64,000 nucleotides of DNA. Origin: Hybos culiciformis. Its lineage: Eukaryota; Arthropoda; Insecta; Diptera; Hybotidae. Location of the stretch: NCBI GenBank assembly GCA_964007475.1, contig OZ023273.1, positions 130,318,732 to 130,382,731 of the forward strand. The letters run 5' to 3'. Each line of letters begins with the position of its first letter. Position 1 is the first letter of the stretch. The position numbers and the translations under genes are program-made. This document shows, one piece after another, positions 10,860-21,735 of the stretch. The notes under the pieces are model-generated. The model searched no databases. It saw only the letters and a list, made by a program, of their open reading frames with translations, and was not told the origin of the DNA.

Positions 10860-11900
10860 TACAAAATTTCCGTCGATCCAACGAAAATAAATTCGTCGAA
10901 ATAACTTAAATTAGTAAACGAAAACTTCCTTTGTTTCAACGAGTTTTGGAGCGACTATTTCGTAAACCAAGCTAATTTAATTTTCGTTATTTAAACGAAT
11001 ATTTAGTTTCGTAAGCTTCGTTACATCGAATAGTTTCTGATCGTTAGGGAGACGAAGTTCTGACCGTCGGAGCCACGACCATTTCGTTGCTTTTAATAGT
11101 TTTTCGTAGTTATGGCGACGAGATTCTGACCGTTGCAGTTACCGAGGTTTCATTGTCTCAACTAGTTTTTGATCGTTAGTGCAACGAAATTCTGATCGTT
11201 GTTGTTACAAAGCTTTCGTTACTTCAAAAAGTTTTTGATCGTTAGAACGACGAAATTCTAATCGTTGCAGTTACGAAGTTTTCGTTACATCAATTTAGTT
11301 TTCATCGTCAGGGAGACGAAGTTCTGACCGTCCGAGCCACGACCATTTCGTTGCTTTTAATAGTTTTTCATAGTTATGGCGACGAGATTCTGACCGTTGC
11401 AGTTACCAAGGTTTCGTTGTCTCAACTAGTTTTTAATCGTTATAGCAACGAAATTCTGATCGTTGTTGTTACAAAGCTTTCGTTACTTCAAAAAGTATTT
11501 GATCGTTAGAGCGACGAAATTCTACTCGTTGCAGTTACGAAGTTTTCGTTACATCAATTTAATTTTGATCGTTAGGGAGACGAAATTCTGATCGTTGTAG
11601 TTACGAAGCTTTCATTATTTCAAATAGTTTCTTATCGTTAGCGCGACGAAATTGTGACCGTTGCAGTTACGAATTTTTCGTAATTTTAATGTGCGATTTT
11701 TACTTAGACTTAGTTATTTCAACGAAAAATTCGTTAAAAACCTCAACGAAAATCTCGTTATATCTATTTGATTCGATTCGTTGGCGTAACGAACATTTTT
11801 AACGAACTACGAGCTTTTTTCAACGAAATGTTCGTTGTAGCCAAAATAACGAATTGTTCGTTGATTTTCAACGATTTTTTTAGTTATTAGTACGAGCAAA
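10860..11900. repeat. Higher-order satellite, 66-bp subunits in a 264-bp unit
   Basis: Units of about 66 bp contain the words TCGTTAGGGAGACGAAGTTC and GACCGTTGCAGTTACGAAG. Four diverged subunits form a higher-order unit of 264 bp: the same phrase with GAGCCACGACCATTTCGTTG starts at 11041 and at 11305. CGTT/AACG words are far denser than in the flanks. The block ends at TTTTTTTCTGTG (about 11905), which has the look of a transposon terminus, but no matching opposite end was found. Subterminal repeats of the CACTA-like module upstream are one possible explanation. Confidence 0.7.
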
Positions 11901-12082
11901 TTTTTTTCTGTGTACACATAAAGTAAGAGTACAATTATAAAAATAATACTGTTACCGAGCTAAGAATCCTGTATCCGAGTTAATAAAAAATTTTAATGCG
12001 TTGGGGATCGTTATGTTGTATTTAGTGCTATAGAATTTAGATCACTAAATGGAGTATTATATGCGTCAATACACATGCAATC

Positions 12083-12185
12083 ATTTAGATGCATCTGCGT
12101 AAATAATGAAAAAATTTAGATGCATCAGCGTATATAATGAAAAAATTTAGATGCATCAGCGTAAACAATGAAATCATTTAGATGT
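12083..12185. repeat. 31-bp minisatellite, three to four copies
   Basis: ATTTAGATGCATCAGCGTA-type units start at 12083, 12114 and 12145, with a partial fourth. The period is 31 bp. The flanking 11.9-12.08 kb holds nothing else recognisable. Confidence 0.7.
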
Positions 12186-12267
12186 TTCGTATTGAATATT
12201 ACGTAATACCTAAACAAACATAATATCTCTCACAATATTTCAATACACACAATATTTTTATACAACT

Positions 12268-12378
12268 CGTTCTGTATTTACACAAAAATACATTGACACT
12301 TGTAAATTTATATCACTCGACCTTCGGTCTCGTGATATAAGTATTGACTCGTGTCAATGTATTTTTGTGTATACAGAA
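12268..12378. repeat. Hairpin repeat with 30-bp arms
   Basis: GTTCTGTA plus ACACAAAAATACATTGACAC on the left is repeated in complement on the right (GTGTCAATGTATTTTTGTGT plus ATACAGAAC). The 50-bp spacer has its own inner stem, TATATCAC / GTGATATA, around CGACCTTCGGTCTC. No target duplication was identified. Confidence 0.7.
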
Positions 12379-12512
12379 CTCTTAATTAATAACAAATTTA
12401 GTTTACATATACAATAATCTACTATTAAATTGCTTTAAATTTAAAAATTAACTAATTAGGTAATTTTGTTAACATCAATAATCCGCATGAATGTTTAATG
12501 ATAATATATATA

Positions 12513-12674
12513 CAATGAAACCTGCCTCAGACGCAACCGCAACGGACCGGGAAATATTTCCGTCTTACACGGGTTGATTTGAAAGGAAAAACAATAATAA
12601 TTAAAAAAAAAGGATCCGTCTTATACAGGTAGGTTTCCGTCTTATGCAGTTTCCGTCTTAGGCAGGTTTCACTG
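12513..12674. mobile_element. pogo/Tigger-like MITE, 162 bp
   Basis: The ends CAATGAAACCTGCCTCAGAC and the complement of CAGTGAAACCTGCCTAAGAC form terminal inverted repeats of about 24 bp, flanked by TA on both sides (12511-12512, 12675-12676). The CAGTGAAACCT terminus is typical of pogo-group Tc1/mariner elements. Inside, the words CCGTCTTA and GCAGTTTCCG recur. It is non-coding. Confidence 0.8.
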
Positions 12675-13784
12675 TATATTACTAAAACTTAAATTTTCAT
12701 TGTTTGATAAATGTTTGAGCATTGCTATAGTACTTTCATAGCAAAAAAAAAGTTAGTCCAATGAAAAATGACAATAAACCTGTTTATGAGTTAAAGATAT
12801 TCTAAAATTTCGGAAACTGTTAAAAATCTTTAGGCATTCTGTTACTTTATCAAAGTTATTAAATCATTTGACATTGAGAATCCCCATCAAAAATAAAAGT
12901 TCAATTCTCTGTTTAAAATATTTGTAATTTTTTTTCTTCAAAATTCTTATTTACCAGGCTGCGGTTTCTTGGTATTTTAAATATAAATTTTACATTGTTT
13001 TCTGCTTATTATTTTTCATATTCGCAATTACTCAAAGAACAACCACAACATTATGCATTTTTAAAATAGGTTCCAATGCATAACAGGAGATACGATAAAA
13101 TATACTATTTTTAACCGCAAAAATATTTGTATAATGCTAAAATTATATTATGAAAGTTTATTTCAATGAAAGTTTGAACTTTAATTGCTTTGAAACGTTG
13201 TGGTTCTTTGAAGAACTTTTTTATTTTATTTTATTTTTTTATTTATTTTATCTACCGGGTAAATTAGTTAAATTTTGGTGAATTTTTGGGTAAATAAAAA
13301 TAATTTCAAATATTTTAAATATATTTAGTAAAATTTTGTTAAATATTTTTGTTAAAGACAATTATTTGGTAAATTTCTTAGTTCCAAAAAAATCAACCCA
13401 AAAATTTTACCTAAATATTTATTTCGCTGAATAATACTACCAATATAAGTTCTTGCCTAATTTTATTTAATTTCATTAGGTTCATTAGGTATTTTTTTAT
13501 TTTTATTAAATTTTAAATTTTACTAAGTAAAGAAAGTAATTATTCAAGTGCCTATAAATATAGCAAAGTACGCATGATAGAGAAATACATACCTACATTA
13601 ACTTTAATGAAGTCCTTCCTGTTCTAAAAAAAAATCAAATGTTAGGTTTAATAAAGATTTTTGTTACTCATACTGTATATATCTTTTTAATATCTAGAGA
13701 GCTCATAATTATGAAATGCCATTTAATGTCGATTATATCCAACAAAAGTCTCGAAGTAATTATTTTATAAAGTATTTTTTTTTT
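12675..13784. other. AT-rich, no gene; one weak inverted repeat
   Basis: No coding segment is supported. At about 13262-13430, TTGGTGAATTTTTGGGTAAAT and CAACCCAAAAATTTTACCTAA form a weak inverted repeat around an AT-rich core, possibly an old foldback. Confidence 0.4.
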
Positions 13785-15302
13785 TCAAACACCCTTTAAT
13801 TTGAACTAGATTTGATTTCCTTTCTCCCAAAAAAATATGCAAAAGGAATTAAAATTAACTCACCAATAAAAACTTAAATTTAATTTACCTTTTGAAGTAA
13901 ATTATTAAAGAGAAAAGTTTCATATCTTTTTTATTCATCTTTATGTAATCTTTATTTTATATTTTCATTTTTTTCTTTTAATTTGTCGGTTTCAAGTTTA
14001 TAAAATGAACCACGGTCAAATTTCTGTAATTTTTTGTTCAAATTAATTGAATCAACGTAGTTTATAACGAATTAAATTATTTAAACATCTTTTAAAACTT
14101 TAATAAAAGAAAAGGGAAATTTAGTTAAAATTATTATTCATAGATTTAATTAGACTTTTGAATGTTCGGTATGAAATATTGTATTGTTTGTTCAAATCGA
14201 TGAAATAATCTTATTATATTTTCTTTCCTTTTTTCAGTTCAGATTGTGACACTATTGATTAGATTCAAACAGGACATACATATATCAATAGAATGAACTT
14301 TAGACTAACCGTAAAAATAAATTAAATATAAGATTTGGAATTGGATGAATAATATTAAAAAGATATTCTTTTGAAAATTCTTTGTACCTACAAGCAAAAA
14401 GTTTGATAAATTCATAAAAGCATGTTCAAATAAAGTTTTGTTAGTTAGTTATTATATTTTTTTTTCATTATATAAGGGGTAGTTAACTTTCAACAAAATA
14501 AAATTTAAGATGTACAAACATCATATATTGCAGAAAATTGTAACAAAATGCACAAAATAAAATTTAAGATGTACCCACAGGGCTATTATTTTTCATTTCT
14601 GATATTTTATTATACTTTGTACATTCTACCATCAAACAAAATAAAAATAAAAAATTTTCAAACAAACATAAACTATATAATATTTTTTAAGAAACACTTT
14701 ATATTAAGAAAATATGAAATATGTATTAGGAATTTTTTTAGTTACATAATGTGGATGCTTGTAAACTATATAATCAAATAGCAATTGAAGAAGGCTTACA
14801 AATTTAGATAATTGCTCAGATAGTAAGTTATATCAAAGAGATTGAAATTTTACACGGTTAAAAATCTCTGTGTACTTTTGACTGATAATTGAAAAAAATT
14901 ACTTTTGAACAGCCATTTGAAAAAAACTTATTATTTAAATACACAAACACATTTATCAAAAATATTAGGTTTTTTTCAAATTAGCAAAACTGTGATTCAA
15001 AATAATACAAAAATAATAAATAAATGTTTTTCAAATTTTATTTGACTCATTTTTTTTAACATTTTTGGTATTTTAAATTGCAGGAGCGCAAATAACTTTT
15101 TCATTTTAATTTTTTTTTTTTTCATTTATTGTTTTTATTTCAGTTTTGAAATTTAATTTTTTTTCTTTGCACATTTAAAATAATATTTGATCAAATTGAA
15201 AAAAATTATTTTTCTTATTGAATAATTTAATCGTTAATACAAGAAACAAAATTTTCAATAGATATGGAACTTATATTTTCTGTTTTATACATTATCGTAA
15301 AT

Positions 15303-15380
15303 TAACTGCAATAGCTCAGTGGCAAAGTTGATGGATTGCAATGTTAAGGACAAGTGGTTCGAAACTCCAACCGGGCATAA
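15303..15380 (+). ncRNA. tRNA-like segment (SINE head or tRNA relic)
   Basis: A good pol III A box (TAGCTCAGTGGC at about 15314) and a B box-like GGTTCGAAACTCC (about 15357) lie about 43 bp apart, followed by CCAACCGGGCAT and then a long A-rich tail (15380-15550). The B box has an extra base and the acceptor arm does not pair well, so a functional tRNA is unlikely. A tRNA-derived SINE lodged inside the larger element is the likeliest reading. Confidence 0.5.
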
Positions 15381-15639
15381 AAAAAAAATATTAAAAAAAC
15401 CAATAAAAAAAGAATTTAATTTAACTTAATAAAAAAAAACAAATAAAAAAAAATTAATAAAAAAAAAAATAAATAAATAAATAAAAAAAATTAAATAAAA
15501 AAAAAAGTAAAAATAAAAAAAAACAAAAAAAGGTAAAAAACAAAAAAAAAGTCTAGTAAAAATTTTTTGATGTGTTTTTGCTGGTGAATTTGTAAGGTTT
15601 TTGCTCTAAAATTCTTTCCGTAAAATAATTATGACTAAA

Positions 15640-15865
15640 TATCTATTATATTTTGTTTTTATTATTTTGAAAAATACTTACGATATTTTACAAAATTATT
15701 TTTCAAAACAACACATAAAATTACAACTATTACATTTTGTTTTTATTATTTTGAAAAAATACTTACGATATTTTACAAAAATGTTTTTCAAAACAACACA
15801 TAAAATTACAACTATTATATTTTGTTTTTATTATTTTGAAAAAAACTTGCTATATTTTACATAAT
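15640..15865. repeat. 86-bp tandem repeat, about 2.6 copies
   Basis: The unit TATTTTGTTTTTATTATTTT ... CTTACGATATTTTACAAAA ... CAACACATAAAATTACAAC begins near 15648, 15734 and 15820. An open frame of 77 codons across it is explained by the repeat and lacks protein character. Confidence 0.7.
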
Positions 15866-16025
15866 TGTTTTTGGATATATATGTGCACATAATGTGATTC
15901 AAAATGAGAGATGGATTTTTTACCGTGTAAAGACAATAAAAAAAAAATGATTGAATTGACATTACTACAAACTAAACGTTTATGTATAAGACCACAGTTT
16001 AATTATAGTTGTTATTTATTATGGC

Positions 16026-19000
16026 ATTTAAAGTAAACATTATATGATCATATTTTAATTGAAAAACTTGTAATTATAATAAATGATATTAAATGACAGT
16101 GAGAAGTAACATTGAGGAAAATTTTTAATAAATCAGATTAAAATAGCTTTATCATAAGCGAAGCATAATTGTAAGATAAAAATCTATTGTACTTATACTT
16201 TAAAGTTGCAAAATAAATGAAATATGTTGCACAATCAATTTCTTTATACTTTTCTCATGACAAAATAAAATCGCTAAAAAAAGTATTTAAAAAACATAAA
16301 ATTCTAAAAGTACAAATTTCGGAGAACTGAAAATCCCAAAAGGAGAAACAAAAATTGAAAAATAAACTTGCTAAAAAACGATTTAAAATGCAGGACTACA
16401 AGGTTACGCGGAAAATTATGTTGTGAAAAAGGGAATTGTAATTTATTTCTTTTTAACCAAATATCAATAGGATAAAGTTTTATATTTCTTTTCAAATTTT
16501 CCATTTAATCTACATTTTACCAAAAATTCTTGATTTTAATTTTTATTGAAAGTAAAAATAATTAAGTTGAAAAAAGATTTTCCTTCATAGAAAGAAATTT
16601 GAAAAATCCTTGTTTTTACTACCAAGGATTGCTATAAAAGGTTAAAAGAGTAAAATTCCATGAATTCAAAAACTCACTTATTCAACAACATAGAACTAGG
16701 ATGAAGATGAAAATGCAAAGAGAAGCTTTGAGTATAGTTGGCACAATTAAATTAAATATGTGAATTTGTAAAAGTAAAGAAGTTTTTGGTATTAAAAAAA
16801 ATTTATTATTTACATCTAAAAAGCAGAAAGCTAACTAAAGTGGTTTCAAATTAAAATTTGTGCAAATATTTTTATCTATAAAAATTGTTTGTGGTTTATT
16901 TCTTCTTTCTCGACATTATAAAAGAATTTTTTTTTTATTTACTTGGCCGCAAAACATAAAAGCAAAATCTCTTCTTCATACATAAAATACAACAAACATA
17001 TGATTTTTATTTAAAAATTGTATACTTTTTATTTTTTGCATAATTCTACAAACATTGCAATTTATAAGGATCCAAATAACATTCTTTTTGTTTATATTCA
17101 TTTTTTTTTTTCAGGTTTTCCTTTTGAGTTAGTCCATAAAAAGCAAATGTTTACTATTCATGGTATATTTCCGTTGAAAAAAAAAACTCCTACTAATATT
17201 AGAAAAATGAAAATGCATTATCTACAAAAGATAAAAACAAATTAAAAATAATTTCCGCGTTAGTAGAATTTAGCAAACAAATAAAATATGTATATGTAAA
17301 TATTAAAGTGCTTTGACTGCAAATATTTTTAGCGCACTTCTGCAGCGCTATTCCGGTTATTCTTTGAATTATATTCCTCCTTAGGCGTTTAAACATACAT
17401 CCATGTATAGTATGTGTATCTTTTTGGTTTTTGTCTCTAAAATATTTTGTAGGTTAAAAATGCAGATAAAACTATAATTTAATTCAATTTGAAAAATGGT
17501 TCATGCTCTCTAAATTAATTAAGATGGTCTGGCTGGTCATTCACAAAAACAAAGAAAAGGGTTTGACAAAATAAACATTTATTTTCGTAGTGAATTTTTG
17601 TATATTAATTTAGTATAATATACCTCACGAATAAACTCAACCTTCTTCCGTGATAAAGAAGAAAACTCTTCCTTCAGTTATCCAAAAAAACCAAAAGGAA
17701 AATAAAAGTTTTGTATCACTAGAGAACGAATTGTGGGTATTTGAATCAAATATTTGTTAAATACATGTCATGAAAAAAGTTAGTTCAGTGATTCTTTTAG
17801 TGCGCTCTGCCATTTAAGATATTTCTTTTATTTATGAATATTTAACAGAAAATTTGTTGTCGAATTTAATATTGATATTGATTTGGTAAAAATTTAAAAA
17901 TACAAAAACAAAAATGTACAGATTGTTTTTATTACACCACTGTTGAACATATTCAAAATAACACAGAAAAGGTCAGATAATTTGTACTTAGTTCGAAAAA
18001 AAAAGTACAAATACAGAAATAGTAACTCTCATTAAAAGTTAGAGACCAAATCATGCATTTCGTTGTACAAGTTCTTTAACTATACCGAAAATTGCCAGCC
18101 TTCAGCTTTTAAAAGTCATATTTTATATCTAAAAACTCAACCCGAGAGAAAAATTTTTAAAGATTCCAGGTTAATTATTAAATAACTGAAATAAATGAAA
18201 AAGTACTATGCGGAATTTTGCCCATTAAGAACTTTTGTAGAAAATAAATACCTTGTATTTATAAAAAACTAAAAAAAATGTCGATTTAATTTAAGAAAAT
18301 TCATCCTCATAATGTTTTCCCTTTTACAGTTCCAGAGCAAACTGAAAAATAAATAAGCTTTAATGGCAAAGCAAAAAATGAAATTTTGCGATATAAAAAA
18401 AAAACATAATTTTATGTTACAAACAGAAAGCTTCATGATTATGTTAACATAAAAAATATTAAATCAATGATGACATTATTCATGACATCACATTATCTTC
18501 TCTGAATTTTCTAAATACCGTTTTAATGCTAAATTTTTATGCTGTAAGTTTTTGAAAAACAATAATAAAAGCTTTTTTATTCAATATCATGCTAGTTCCA
18601 CATCACAGATAAAATCGCATGCCATAATCATATGTCGTATGATATATTTTGAATCAATTTGTAGCTTCATTATTATTTATCTAGTTTTCAATTGTTTGCT
18701 AATGTAAAACTGGATCAAATTTTTTTGGCTATTATATTGTTTTTTTTTTTTTCTAAATTTACATAAAATTTCACTTTCCTCTGAACAAAAAATTTGGCAA
18801 ACGGAATGAAAATTAAAATCCAAATTTTTGTTATTTTAAAGGTGTATTTTGAAAGGGCTTGATTTGTAAGTAAATATCTGATAAGTTTATCTTTTAGAAC
18901 AAACAATAATAAATTAATGTTTCCCCAGCCCCAAGTCATAACTTAAAAGTTCATATCTGAAATAGATTTTTTTTTGGGTAGTTTTTTTTTATGGTTATAT

Positions 19001-19082
19001 TATAATAAATTTCTGTACAAAAAAAAAAATTGAAATTTTAATCTGCCTATAACGAAGATAAAATCCCTTTTTTTTTTTTTGG
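16026..19082. other. 3-kb AT-rich stretch, nothing recognised
   Basis: Only short A/T-biased open frames of fewer than 80 codons are present, without domain-like composition or splice-consistent neighbours. I see no structured repeat, RNA gene or inverted repeat of note. Confidence 0.5.
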
Positions 19083-20028
19083 TTTTCTGTCACTTTCTCA
19101 GAATATTTTGTTCTCTGGAATATTTTTATCTCGCTCGTAGAATTTTAAAGTTAGTGTATTTTGTTAATTTTATTTTTACTTAGACATTACTTTTAACTTA
19201 TGTACATCAGAAAATATAAAGTTTACAGAAATAGAATTAAAATATCAGATCTTAATGACTCAGATAATTTATGTTATGCAAACTATGATGTGAATATCTG
19301 GCTATTATTTTGATTTTGTAACCAAATTTAATTTTCTTAAGTTTATTTATAGTATACAAATTCAAAAAGAAAACTTCGCAGACATTATTATTTTGTAGCA
19401 TTCAATTGATTGAAAATATAATAAAAATTAAAATTGTTTAACCGAGTTGTTAAAAGAAACATTATTTTATGATTACGGTTTTTTTTTAATTAAAAATCTG
19501 ATTCCATCGATTAATAAAGTTTATTATGTAACTCATTAAAAATTGAATCTATCTTCTATCTGTTTAAATTTATTTTAATTGGAAGAAAAAACCCCAATTA
19601 TTAAGGGTTGAATAGTTGAATTTTGTTAAATTGAGGGAACAAAATAAAAAAATTAAACATTTCCGTAATAAATGAGTTTCGGTATATAAAAAACATTAAA
19701 CTGAGGTTAAACAAGAAATAATATAATATTATGTGAAATGATTGAAAAATGCCAACAATGTTTTGATTCACCCAGGTATCACAAGTGCAAATTTCGACAA
19801 CGGATGTCACTTAAAAAATATCTGCATCCAGCAATCATAAATTTTTTTTATTTTGAAAAAATGTCTGTTCTAAATATGGAGAGCGTCGAACATTTTATCC
19901 TGTCACTGTCAAACCAAAGAGCTACCTGCCCAGATATCACATCAAAGCCTTAAGCGAGAATTCGATAATAAAATATTCGAGATAAAATATTCCAGAGACC
20001 AAAATATTCTGAGAAAGTGACAGAAAAC
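19083..20028. mobile_element. 946-bp element with 50-bp terminal inverted repeats
   Basis: TTTTCTGTCACTTTCTCAGA at 19083 continues through TATTTTG, CTCTGGAATATTTT and ATCTCG, and is repeated in complement at 19979-20028. The arms match over about 50 bp with two or three differences. No clear target duplication was found. An ORF of 71 codons inside (19738-19953) has two Cys pairs near its start but no recognisable domain. Confidence 0.6.
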
Positions 20029-20094
20029 GAGCTTAATAGGCTACTTTGTAAATTTGCGCATAGGATAGGGATTAATAGAAAAAAAAAATAAAAA

Positions 20095-20610
20095 AATTAA
20101 GTTCTTCACACCTAAATTTTTTTTTTGTAGTTCTTGTTTCTATAAAAGGCGGCTCATTTTTCAGAAGCTCTTCAGTTCATTTTGTACCTTGAACTGTAAA
20201 GATAATACAAGAAAATTATTATTGTTACAAAAAAAATTAAAAAATATTTCCAGAAAATTTAAGTCTATCACCGTTCAAGACACAAAATGAACTGACGAGC
20301 TCCTGAAAAATGGGCCGGTATTTATAAAAAAAAAAAAAACGAGAAAAATTTAAGTGTGAAGAACTTAATTTTTTATTTATTTCCTTAAATGGTGGCTCAT
20401 TTATCAAGAGCTCTTTAGTTCATTTTGTGCCTTGAACGATGAAGGACGTAAATTTTCTGGACATTTTTTTTTGTAACAATAATAATTTTCTTGTACGTCC
20501 TTCAACTTTCAAGACACAAAATGAACTGAAGAGCTCCTGGCAAATGAGCCGGTATTATAAAAAATAGAGAAAAAAAATAAATGATTCTTCACGCCAATTT
20601 TAATATATTT
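20095..20610. repeat. Tandem dimer of foldback hairpins
   Basis: Two hairpins lie back to back. In each, GGCTCATTT, GAGCTC/AGCTCTTCAGTTCATTTTGT and CTTGAAC on the left pair with GTTCAAGACACAAAATGAAC and a GCTCCTG... segment on the right. The first spans about 20095-20370 and the second about 20362-20610; AAGTGTGAAGAACTT is shared at the junction. Confidence 0.65.
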
Positions 20611-21379
20611 TTTATTTATTTTTTTCACTATATGAAAAACATCTTGATTTTATTTTATTAAAATTAAAATATACTTAATATTAATTGAAATATGTTTTTG
20701 TTAAATTTTATGAATATTGTTATAAATTTTCATAAAAAAGTTTTATTTATTTTCCATAACATAGAAAATAAATTTAAATCTGAAAGAATTTTATTATGAA
20801 AATGTGAATTCAGAAATTTGCAAAATTATGTATATAAATTTTGTATAGTGTATTTTAAAATATGTACTATGTTGGAGATAAATCATAAGAATTTATATAA
20901 ATAAACTAACAGAAAAAACTTTCCCATATTTTGGAATTTTATGATTGAATAGAAATTTATGTTTCATACACGACTTTATTACTTATTCTTTCAGTTTTTT
21001 GAAGTGAAACTTCTTTAGAGGCATTGTGATTGAGAGTGAAAATGTAAGTGTCAAAAGTGTGACGCTGAATATCAAAAATGCCTCGATTATTGTCAAAAAA
21101 AAAGGCAAAAAAAAAAGAAAAAATTTATGTGTCAGCTGATGATAAAACCGACAGCCGCTAGTAACTTAATGAAGTTTATCAGCGCAATAACCTACTCTAT
21201 TTTGGCTCAGAATTAAAGTCGAAAATACTATTTTTTTTTCGATTGAAAGGAAAATAAAATGTATTTTAAATTATTGATTAACAAATATTTCATTTATTAA
21301 TTATTAGTGCTAATTTTCAAAAAGTTTTTGGAATACAAATATGTATTCTGAATAAAAATGTTCCAATGCACCTATTTTG
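20611..21379. other. AT-rich, nothing recognised
   Basis: No coding sequence or structured repeat is supported. A lysine-rich 27-codon frame at about 21079 (A-run driven) is not considered a gene. Confidence 0.45.
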
Positions 21380-21735
21380 TAGATAATTTATTTTTGATAT
21401 TAATTTTTCTTAATGTAATTTTTTTAGTTTGTTAGTGTAATTTATTTTTGACATTAAATTACACTAATAAAATGCAGGAGGAATATTTTTATTACATTAC
21501 TTTTTGGAAGAAATACTAATGTAAAATTTTGCAGGCATATTTGAAAATGCTCTTTTAACTAAAACAGATTTTTTTTTGAAGTAATTTGTAATTGAGTTGT
21601 TGGTATAAATTATTTATGCCATTAAATTCCATTAATGCAATGCATGTAGAATATTTTTATTCCAATTCCTTTTCAGAAGAAGTACTAATAAACATGAAAT
21701 TTTTCAGGCATATTTGAAAAAGTTATTTTAGGTTA
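21380..21735. repeat. Diverged tandem duplication, about 181 bp
   Basis: The phrase GGAATATTTTTATTACATTA ... CAGGCATATTTGAAAA near 21480-21548 recurs in diverged form near 21648-21720 (AGAATATTTTTATTCCAATT ... CAGGCATATTTGAAAA). No protein is seen. Confidence 0.5.

Larger units (their letters stand above)
14853..15927. mobile_element. 1,075-bp TA-flanked DNA element nested in dispersed repeat
   Basis: The termini CACGGTTAAAAATCTCTG and the complement of CACGGTAAAAAATCCATC form imperfect inverted repeats. TA lies on both sides (14851-14852, 15928-15929). The paralogous site in copy 2 (about 27470) reads straight through TTTTAAAG, i.e. a single TA with no insert. No transposase is encoded. Inside are a tRNA-like segment and a tandem repeat, listed separately. 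Confidence 0.8.
13785..16025. repeat. Dispersed repeat, copy 1 (with nested insert)
   Basis: The segments 13785-14205, 14806-14852 and 15928-16025 match 25009-25262 plus 26081-26240, and 27428-27580, in the same order and orientation. Shared words include ACCCTTTAATTTGAAC, AAATTATTAAAGAGAAAAG, ATAACGAATTAAATTATTT and CAGATAGTAAGTTATATCAA. This copy carries an element at 14853-15927 that copy 2 lacks. The stretch 14206-14805 has no visible counterpart and no gene. Confidence 0.75.

Noticed and set aside
11880..11925. Right terminus of the CACTA-like module at CTGTG (complement CACAG)
   Set aside because: Looks like a terminus, but no matching inverted end was found upstream of 3051, so the element borders are left open.
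14548..14781. 77-codon hydrophobic open frame
   Set aside because: A/T-biased codons only, no homologous copy, no start context; likely chance.
15303..15380. Functional tRNA gene
   Set aside because: Box A is good but box B has an extra base and the acceptor stem does not pair, with an A-rich tail; a SINE-like relic is likelier.
19738..19953. 71-codon ORF with Cys residues inside the 946-bp inverted-repeat element
   Set aside because: Not recognised and too short to call; noted only as part of the element.
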